Origin: Bradyrhizobium cosmicum | Lineage (GTDB): Bacteria > Pseudomonadota > Alphaproteobacteria > Rhizobiales > Xanthobacteraceae | NCBI RefSeq assembly: GCF_007290395.2 | Contig: NZ_CP041656.2 | Location: 3,472,001-3,536,000 of the forward strand | Direction of reading: 5' to 3' | DNA length: 64,000 nucleotides | Shown here: in pieces, positions 58,290-64,000 of the stretch | Numbering within the stretch: position 1 is the first letter of the stretch | How the letters are laid out: each line of letters opens with the position of its first letter | Notes under the pieces: generated by a model | What the model saw: the letters and a program-made list of their open reading frames with translations, nothing else | Told to the model about the DNA's origin: nothing | Databases searched by the model: none | Position numbers and translations under genes: made by a program

Positions 58290-60476
58290 CTACTCCGATC
58301 CCATAAACCCCACCGGCGTCGCCACCGCAGCGGCATCCTTCGCCACCACGCGCTGGTCGCTCTTGCCGGCGACCACGCCGCTGCCCTCGAACCGCGCCCG
58401 GTAGACCAGCACGTTCTCGATCACGCGCTGGACGTAGTTGCGGGTCTCCGAGAGTGGGATGCGCTCGACCCAGTCGACCGGATCGACCTTGGGATCCCTG
58501 GGGTCGCCGCGCGCCTGCACCCATTCGCGCACGCGGCCGCGGCCGGCATTGTAGCCGGCGAAGGTCATGATCTGGTTGCCGCGATATTCCGACAGGAGTG
58601 CGCTCAGCTCGGCCGCGCCCATCTGGGTGTTGTAGACGGGATCGGAAACCATCTTGTCCCAGTCATAGGTCAGGCCGAAGCGCTTTGCGGTATCGCGGCC
58701 CGCTTCCGGCGTTACCTGCATCAGGCCGACGGCGTTGGCGGGCGACTTGTCGCGCTGGTCGAACGAGCTTTCGGTGCGCGCCACCGAATAGATCACGCTG
58801 GTCTCGATCGCGGGCGCGACCTGCTTGTGCTCGGGGATGCCGATGGTCGGGAAGGCGTAATGGTCGAGCGCCAGCCCGCGCGCCAGCGCCGACTTGCCGA
58901 CCTCTAGCATCACGCGCGCATCGTTGCGCCGGCTGGCCAGTTCGCCGAGCGCTTCGAGCGCCGCGACGTCGGTACTCTCCTTGGCGAAATCCTCGGCGTA
59001 ATAGAACACCATGTCGCGTTCGCCGATGCCGTAGAGCATCTCGGCGGCGCGCACGCGCTCGTCCGAGGGCGGGGTGTCGGCCGCGGCCAGCACGGGCGAG
59101 GGCGGACGCAGCTCGATGCGGTCAAGGCCAAGCTTCGCGCGGGCCAGCTGGCCGTAATAGGCGGTCGGATAGCGCGCCGCGGCCTGATAGCTCAGGCGCG
59201 CGTCCGCCATTGCATTCATCGCCTCGGCCGCGCGGCCGCGCCAATAATGCGCGCGCGACAGCGCGAGCGGATTGGCGGAGCCTTCGTCGATCGCGGCAAA
59301 GTGCATCATCGCCGTCCTGGGATCGTCGAGATAGCGCAGCGCGATCCAGCCGCACATGAAGTGATGGTCTACCCGGTAGACCTCCATCGCCGGGATGGCC
59401 GCCGTGCGCACCACGTCGTAAGCCGTCCTGGACTTGCCCTGGTCGAGCAGTTTGCGCGCGAGCAGGCGGCGCTCGCGCCACCAGGCGTCGGTGTCCTGCG
59501 CCGCCATCGTGTCGGGCGCGGCGGCCAGTATCACCTCGGCGGCGTCGTCGATGCGGTCGTTCTGGAGGTGCCATTGCGCGCGGCACAGCACGTAGCCGAG
59601 ATCGCGGCGCGCTTCGGTCGAGACGTCCTCGAGATAGTCCTTGGCCTTGCTGGCCTTGCCGCTGACCGCGGCGCAGGCCTTCACGATCGCGAGCGCATCC
59701 TCGCCGAGCCGTTTTGCGGCGCGCCGTGCACCGGCATAGTCCTTGGCGCCGAGGCGCTTGTCCATGCGGGCGCGATGGTCGTCTGCAGTCAGCAGATCGC
59801 GGAACGCTTCGTAAGAATCCTCCTCGCTGCGCTCCGACAACTCGTCGGTGCGCCAGGCCTCGCGAACGAGACGCGCGGCTCTGTCGCTGTCACCTTCAGC
59901 GAGCAGTACGCGGGCGAGCGCGAACTTGCCCTTGGCGCTGGTCGGCCGGTCCATGGTGAATTTGTGCACGGTGGCCGCATCGCTCTTCTCCTGCCACAGC
60001 CGCGCCTCGGCGCGGCGGCGGAGCAGGGCACTGCTCGGCCAGTCCGGATTGGCGGCGAGAAAGGCCGCGTAGCGCTTGAAATTCGCGGTGCTCTCGGAAT
60101 GGCGCAGGATGAACCAGTCGGCGAGCTTCGCCCCGGCGGGATCGGCAATGCGGTCGCGCGCCGCGCTCGCGTCGTCGGTCTTGCCCTTGCGCGCGAGATC
60201 GATGGCGTCCTTCAGCGCGGCGAGATCGCCGGTCAGCGGCGGCAGCATCGGCTTGTCCGAGACCTCGTTGTCCTGCTTGTTCGACTTGCGCTTGGCCTCG
60301 GCATGCCTGCCATGGCGCGACTTCGCCGCAGCGTGACGCTGCTTGCCGGCTTTCGCCTCATGTGTCTTCTTCGACGCGGACGATTTGTGACTGCTCTTCG
60401 CCGCCAGCTCGGCGGGGAGGAGGGCCATCGCGGCCACAGCAACGACACACGCGAGCGAGCGTAGGCACTGGTTCAT
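58290..60476 (-). CDS. slt: Soluble lytic murein transglycosylase
   Basis: A 728-aa periplasmic enzyme that cleaves peptidoglycan glycan strands with 1,6-anhydro ring formation. It has a signal peptide (MNQCLRSLACVVAVAAMALL), a Lys/His/Ser-rich stretch (about 25-75), a long superhelical U domain of alpha-hairpins (about 80-540), and a C-terminal SLT catalytic domain with SVARTESSFDQRDKSPANAV (catalytic Glu in TES), GLMQVTPEAG and AGYNAGRGRV. The start is ATG 60476. It ends 17 bp from the convergent TctC gene and is divergent from the cyclase gene. Confidence 0.93.
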   Translation of the reverse strand: MNQCLRSLACVVAVAAMALLPAELAAKSSHKSSASKKTHEAKAGKQRHAAAKSRHGRHAEAKRKSNKQDNEVSDKPMLPPLTGDLAALKDAIDLARKGKTDDASAARDRIADPAGAKLADWFILRHSESTANFKRYAAFLAANPDWPSSALLRRRAEARLWQEKSDAATVHKFTMDRPTSAKGKFALARVLLAEGDSDRAARLVREAWRTDELSERSEEDSYEAFRDLLTADDHRARMDKRLGAKDYAGARRAAKRLGEDALAIVKACAAVSGKASKAKDYLEDVSTEARRDLGYVLCRAQWHLQNDRIDDAAEVILAAAPDTMAAQDTDAWWRERRLLARKLLDQGKSRTAYDVVRTAAIPAMEVYRVDHHFMCGWIALRYLDDPRTAMMHFAAIDEGSANPLALSRAHYWRGRAAEAMNAMADARLSYQAAARYPTAYYGQLARAKLGLDRIELRPPSPVLAAADTPPSDERVRAAEMLYGIGERDMVFYYAEDFAKESTDVAALEALGELASRRNDARVMLEVGKSALARGLALDHYAFPTIGIPEHKQVAPAIETSVIYSVARTESSFDQRDKSPANAVGLMQVTPEAGRDTAKRFGLTYDWDKMVSDPVYNTQMGAAELSALLSEYRGNQIMTFAGYNAGRGRVREWVQARGDPRDPKVDPVDWVERIPLSETRNYVQRVIENVLVYRARFEGSGVVAGKSDQRVVAKDAAAVATPVGFMGSE

Positions 60477-60797
60477 TGCGTGGTCCCCCTGCGAAACCAG
60501 TACAAACCAAAGTCCGCGACGACATGCGGCTCGAGAATCAAACGACAACCAGACGATGCCACGGCATCGTTTCGCATTCCTCACGCTCACGCAACAATGC
60601 GGCAAAATACAGATGGGAACTCTGGAACTTCCGAAATCGCAAAAGGTGGTGGTTTTTAACCTTTGTTAACGAGTGGGGCTCTCGCGACGGTTGCGTACGA
60701 CCGCGGCGTCGCGAATGGCCAGATTGCGCGTGTTCCCGCGGCGAAATCCGGTGTAATGAGTTCCCTGGACCCTCCTTTCAGCGTTTGCCCCGCCCTC
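60477..60797. other. 321-bp intergenic region between divergent slt and cyclase genes
   Basis: Promoters for both genes should lie here. Around 60656-60670 there are two TTAA motifs 6 bp apart, not the 7 bp expected for CtrA. I see no gene, terminator or strong repeat. The cyclase frame is open through part of this gap, but the sequence before 60798 is unlike the family. Confidence 0.45.
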
Positions 60798-62534
60798 ATG
60801 CCGCTTTTCAACCAGTCGATCCGGCGCAAGATCGTCGGCATCGCCCTCGGATTGATCGTCCTGATGCTCGTCACCTCGATCCTGTCGATGGTGATGTCGA
60901 GCCAGGTCGGTGTCCTCCTGGGCGAGCTGAGCAACCGATACATCCCAGCCTATAGTCATCTGGCCCGTGCCAATATCCGCTCGCTGGAGCGGGCGCTGGC
61001 GCTGCGGCGAATGGTCATGACCAGGATGGGGTCGCCGTCGGACGAGGAGGCCTATGCCGCGCGGCTTCGCGACTTCGAGGGATTGGATCGCAAGTTCGAG
61101 GAAGAGGCCGAGACCGCGCGCAAGCTCATCAACGCCATCATCGACGACCCCAGCACTTATTCCGACAATGCCGCGCTGGCAAGGCTCGACGTCCGCATCG
61201 AAGGCGCTGTCACCGAGCTGCGGCGCAATCTTGACGACGGCAATGCCAAGCTGCTCAAGCAGATCGAGGCCAAGGACATGGCCGAGGCCCGCGGCACGCT
61301 GGAACAGCTCGACGCGCTGCGCGATGCGTTCAACCAGAGGATCGATGCTATCCGCGCCGACATGCTGACGCAGGTCTTCTTCTCGACCTCGCAGGTGATC
61401 AGCCGCCAGAGGCAGGCGATCATCATCTCCGGCATCGTGACCGTGCTTGCGGCGGTGGTCGGATTTGCGTTTGCGCTGCTCGTCTCCAGCGGCATCACGC
61501 GGCCGGTGCGACTGCTGCTTGCCGGCACCCGCGAGGTCGAGGCGGGCCGCTTCGACAAGACCATCACGGTCTCGACCACGGACGAGATCGGCGAACTCGC
61601 CGCCGCCTTCAACCGCATGATCGAGCAGTTGCGTCAGAACGAGCGCATTCGCGAGACCTTTGGCCGCTACATCGATCCCAAGGTGGTGCAGGGCCTGATC
61701 GACCGGCCCGAGGTCGCCATCGACGGCCAGCGCCGGGTGATGACCATCATGTTCTCCGACATGAGCGGCTTCACCTCGATGAGCGAGGGCATGACCCCGC
61801 GCGGCCTCGTCAAGGTGATGAACCACTACTTCACGGTGATGTCCGCTCCGATCAGGACGCACCGCGGCGTGATCGACAAATATATCGGCGACGCCATCAT
61901 GGCCTATTGGGGCCCGCCCTTCATCGAGGAGGACGAGCCGGCGCTGCTCGCCTGCTTCGCCGCCATCGACATGGCCGACCAGGTGCCCGCGCTGCAGAAG
62001 CAATTGCCCGACCTGCTCGGCATCCGCGCCATGCCGGCGCCGTGCGATCTGCGGATCGGCATTGCCACCGGCGAGGTCCTGACCGGCAGCATCGGCTCCG
62101 AGCTGATGATGAGCTTTACGGTGATGGGCGACGCCGTGAACCTCGCCTCGCGCCTGGAAGCCGTCAACAAGACCTACGGCACCCGTATCCTGATCTCGCA
62201 GGCGACGGCGGAGGCGATCGGCACGGCCTGCGAGCTGCGTGAGATCGATCGCCTGACGGTCGCCGGCCAGAGCGTGCCGCAAGCCATTTTCGAAGTGATG
62301 AGCAAGGCGCACGGGCTCAGCGTGCCGCAGGAGACCCTGCGCGCGCGCTATGCGGAAGGCCTCGCCGCCTATCGCGCCCGCCGCTTCGACGAGGCTCGCG
62401 CCGCGTTCAACGCGGCGCTGGAAGCCGTCCCCGGCGACGGCCCGTCGCGCACGCTGCTCGCCCGCATCGCGCAATTCGAAGCCAGCCCGCCGGACGAGGG
62501 GTGGGACGGTGCTTGGCGGCTGGAGCAGAAGTAA
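60798..62534 (+). CDS. Class III adenylate/guanylate cyclase with membrane sensor and HAMP
   Basis: A 578-aa membrane cyclase. It has an N-terminal membrane segment (SIRRKIVGIALGLIVLMLVT), a helical periplasmic sensor (about 40-205), a second membrane segment, a HAMP domain (SGITRPVRLLLAGTREVEAG), and a class III cyclase domain (about 290-470). The metal-binding Asp are in FSDMSGFTSMSEG and VIDKYIGDAIMAYWGPP, with VMGDAVNLASRLEAV before the C-terminal part. A TPR-like end (YAEGLAAYRARRFDEARAAF) follows. It should make cAMP or cGMP on an unknown signal. I use ATG 60798; ATG 60756 would add 14 residues. Confidence 0.9.
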   Translation: MPLFNQSIRRKIVGIALGLIVLMLVTSILSMVMSSQVGVLLGELSNRYIPAYSHLARANIRSLERALALRRMVMTRMGSPSDEEAYAARLRDFEGLDRKFEEEAETARKLINAIIDDPSTYSDNAALARLDVRIEGAVTELRRNLDDGNAKLLKQIEAKDMAEARGTLEQLDALRDAFNQRIDAIRADMLTQVFFSTSQVISRQRQAIIISGIVTVLAAVVGFAFALLVSSGITRPVRLLLAGTREVEAGRFDKTITVSTTDEIGELAAAFNRMIEQLRQNERIRETFGRYIDPKVVQGLIDRPEVAIDGQRRVMTIMFSDMSGFTSMSEGMTPRGLVKVMNHYFTVMSAPIRTHRGVIDKYIGDAIMAYWGPPFIEEDEPALLACFAAIDMADQVPALQKQLPDLLGIRAMPAPCDLRIGIATGEVLTGSIGSELMMSFTVMGDAVNLASRLEAVNKTYGTRILISQATAEAIGTACELREIDRLTVAGQSVPQAIFEVMSKAHGLSVPQETLRARYAEGLAAYRARRFDEARAAFNAALEAVPGDGPSRTLLARIAQFEASPPDEGWDGAWRLEQK

Positions 62535-62663
62535 GCGGTTGCGGCGGTGTCTCCACGCCGCCTTCACCGACGAAAATTCATTCTACTCCATAACGATGTT
62601 CGCCGTGACCTATTTCCCGGGCTTAGGTTTGCCGTCCTTGAGGCGTTTGATGGGGATACGCCG

Positions 62664-62840
62664 ATGACAGATCTTGAGGACAGGCTGGAACGGTTCGAGA
62701 CGCTCACCGCCGAATGCGAGTTGATCACCAAGCTCGCCACCGACAGCACCAAGCGCGAGTTCTATCTGAAGTTGGCGGAGCAGTATCGCCAGTTGGCGAT
62801 CGATCTGCGGCAGGCGATTGCGACCAAGGCTGCGGCTTGA
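62664..62840 (+). CDS. Small conserved hypothetical protein (58 aa)
   Basis: A 58-aa helical, charged protein: LEDRLERFETLTAECELITK, LATDSTKREFYLKLAEQYRQ, LAIDLRQAIA. It looks like a single helical hairpin and has no signal or membrane segment. Proteins of this type are common in Bradyrhizobium and of unknown function. I use ATG 62664; an open 5' extension has poor codon quality. It stands alone, 129 bp after the cyclase gene. Confidence 0.5.
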   Translation: MTDLEDRLERFETLTAECELITKLATDSTKREFYLKLAEQYRQLAIDLRQAIATKAAA

Positions 62841-62910
62841 GGTCGATCTTCGACGTCAGCCTCGGACATGCAAACCGCTGCATGATGGGTGGAACCATCG
62901 CGGGGCCGCG

Positions 62911-62928
62911 CGGCTGAAAGCCGTTTTT
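62911..62928 (+). terminator. Short intrinsic terminator
   Basis: CGGCT-GAA-AGCCG followed by TTTTT. The stem is only 5 bp but the T run is good. It lies 71 bp after the 58-aa protein gene. Confidence 0.5.
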
Positions 62929-63056
62929 AACGTTTGGCACGCATCCTTGAGGCGTGGAGACGCTTGCTGGGCTGCTCCGCTGTGGGAATGCCGCGGCTCG
63001 TTGCAATGCAACGCGACTCGCGGATATCGTTTGATCATGCCTCACAGGGCCCTCCC

Positions 63057-63269
63057 ATGCGCCTCCTTGCGGTGATCGTGCTCACGCTGATGACAGCGGC
63101 CTGCAACCAGGAGCAGGACATCACCGGCTCGACTCCGGTCTGCGCGATGCGGACCTACACCTCCTACAATCCCCGCGACATCAACCAGTGCGTTGCGGCC
63201 TGCAAGGCGTGCGACCACGGCAACACCGTCACCTGCTCGACGTCCTGCACGCTCAAGGGTGCGCGCTGA
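63057..63269 (+). CDS. Small cysteine-rich lipoprotein-like protein
   Basis: A 70-aa protein with a hydrophobic start (MRLLAVIVLTLMTAACNQEQ) that could be a lipoprotein signal, although the residue at -3 (Thr) is not the preferred Leu. The mature part is rich in Cys (AACKACDHGNTVTCSTSCTL, seven Cys in about 55 residues), suggesting disulfides or metal binding in the periplasm. No family is recognised. ATG 63057 is the start that gives a normal signal. Confidence 0.55.
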   Translation: MRLLAVIVLTLMTAACNQEQDITGSTPVCAMRTYTSYNPRDINQCVAACKACDHGNTVTCSTSCTLKGAR

Positions 63270-63371
63270 GTCGCCTCGATTCCCCGGGACGGGACTGACG
63301 GTGCCCCGGCACCGGAACGATTGCGTCGGATCATCATTAGAACAGGCAGGCAGGACACGGAGTCCAATGGA

Positions 63372-63629
63372 ATGGGGATGCTCGATCCCGGTCGGTTTCT
63401 GGTGTCATGCTCGCATTGCGAGGCCTGGCCGATGGCGGCGAATGTGAAACGCGCGGGCTGGTCGGCATCTCCGCACGAGGTCCGCTTCATGTGCCCGCGC
63501 TGCCGCCGCGAGGAGACCGCCATCATCTCCGCTTCCGGGCAGCTGATGCCGATCAAGCGCGCTGACATCCCGACGCACGACGTGGCCGTGGGCCAATCCC
63601 AGGCCTTGCGTCCAAGAGGGCGGACGTAA
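63372..63629 (+). CDS. Small protein with two CxxC pairs (zinc-ribbon-like)
   Basis: An 85-aa protein with VSCSHCEAWPMA and FMCPRCRREETAIISASGQL, two CxxC pairs about 29 residues apart, the spacing of a zinc ribbon. The C terminus is basic (QALRPRGRT). No signal peptide. Function unknown; a DNA-, RNA- or protein-binding role is possible. ATG 63372 or 63378 are close alternatives; an in-frame start at 63321 is less likely. Confidence 0.55.
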   Translation: MGMLDPGRFLVSCSHCEAWPMAANVKRAGWSASPHEVRFMCPRCRREETAIISASGQLMPIKRADIPTHDVAVGQSQALRPRGRT

Positions 63630-63715
63630 GCGCTGGCGCATTGCCTGATCCTTTTGGAACCCGGGCGACGCCTGGGCGTTTCTGCCTCGACATCAACGCA
63701 TCGAGGGCCGTGCGA

Positions 63716-63937
63716 ATGATCAGCGAACATTTCGACACCCGCACACGGATCAACATGAAGCTGGCGCTGGACCGGATCTGCCGCAATCGCCCCGTCGGCG
63801 AGGACCATGGCTTCCGCAGGTCGGTCGCCGAGAAGATCATCCGCTGCGCGCTGACGGGCCGTACCGGCATCGGCCAGCTCGTCGATGCCGGTGAGCGGGC
63901 GACGGTGCGGACGCGCTTTGAAACCGAACGGGCCTGA
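63716..63937 (+). CDS. Small conserved hypothetical protein (73 aa)
   Basis: A 73-aa basic protein: MISEHFDTRTRINMKLALDR, ICRNRPVGEDHGFRRSVAEK, IIRCALTGRTGIGQLVDAGE, then a charged tail. The layout (MISxHFDxRTRINMKxALDR) is one I recognise from small Bradyrhizobium proteins of unknown function. No membrane segment. ATG 63716 is the start giving the family N terminus; an upstream frame is open for 25 codons. Confidence 0.55.
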   Translation: MISEHFDTRTRINMKLALDRICRNRPVGEDHGFRRSVAEKIIRCALTGRTGIGQLVDAGERATVRTRFETERA

Positions 63938-64000
63938 TTGCGCCAGCTCAATCCTCGGTGCGGGACTTCGGTGCTCACGCAACCGGCCGATTGACTCCCC

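Noticed and set aside
60656..60670. Pair of TTAA motifs resembling a CtrA site upstream of the cyclase gene
   Set aside because: Spacing is 6 bp, not the 7 bp of TTAA-N7-TTAA; kept only as a remark in the intergenic entry.
60666..62567. 633-codon minus-strand frame opposite the cyclase gene
   Set aside because: Shadow of the cyclase, which has all catalytic motifs; no start signal or domain on the minus strand.

Overview
The window looks like chromosomal DNA of an alphaproteobacterium of the order Hyphomicrobiales, most likely Bradyrhizobium or a close relative. This rests on the high G+C, the proteins I recognise, the gene order (lpxD-fabZ-lpxA-lpxI-lpxB // gltA, gltX, comEC, lexA, moeA, moaC-trpC-trpD-ppiD, tpiA-secG-pyrG-kdsA-eno-ftsB-pdhABC-lpd), a GTTC-N7-GTTC SOS box in front of lexA, Rhodobacter-type phospholipid methyltransferase chemistry, and the GTCATTGCGAGCGAAGCGAA palindromes typical of that genus. 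I see no tRNA, rRNA, CRISPR, prophage or insertion sequence. It reads as a conserved core backbone with small accessory inserts.

Layout. 1-4084: lipid A and fatty acid genes (lpxD end, fabZ, lpxA, lpxI, lpxB), interrupted by one antisense KTSC-domain gene. 4203-9628: gltA and gltX on the minus strand, then glnS, an NTF2-like protein and a DUF2171 protein on the plus strand. 9724-16286: comEC, a tandem-GAF protein, two small proteins, lexA with its SOS box, and moeA. 16436-23696: an accessory stretch separating moeA from moaC (small ORFs, a HAD hydrolase with an FMN alpha-hydroxy-acid oxidase, ctpA, a GGDEF-EAL protein, and an orphan Flp pilin behind a near-perfect sigma-54 promoter). 23704-27985: ppiD-like, trpD, trpC, moaC operon. 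28200-31279: tpiA, secG, pyrG.

31301-34103: a phospholipid-methyltransferase-like gene and an OmpR-type two-component system. The same tandem repeat (CATTGCG, 11-bp period) lies in front of both the methyltransferase and the response regulator, which suggests a self-regulating membrane-lipid circuit. 34309-39056: NIPSNAP protein, kdsA, MFS transporter, chemoreceptor. 39205-41079: a glutaminase fused to STAS and cyclic-nucleotide-binding domains, transcribed from what looks like a sigma-54 promoter. 41076-43774: orphan ModA-like protein, queF, eno. 43809-48647: accessory oxidoreductases, an SDR/AraC divergent pair, a Tat-exported metallo-beta-lactamase-fold protein and an FMN reductase. 48750-55727: ftsB and the pyruvate dehydrogenase cluster, with a DUF5076 gene, a yeast-type cytosine deaminase homologue and a small membrane protein set between the enzyme genes. 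55741-64000: palindromic repeats, a threonine synthase with a degenerate zinc ribbon, a TctC-type binding protein, a lytic transglycosylase, a class III nucleotide cyclase and several small genus-type proteins.

The strongest candidates for something new are the sigma-54-driven glutaminase-STAS-CNB fusion, the methyltransferase/two-component repeat pair, the sigma-54 promoter of the lone Flp pilin, and a 17-bp tandem duplication of the lpxA start region that creates a five-codon minicistron with stop-start overlap.
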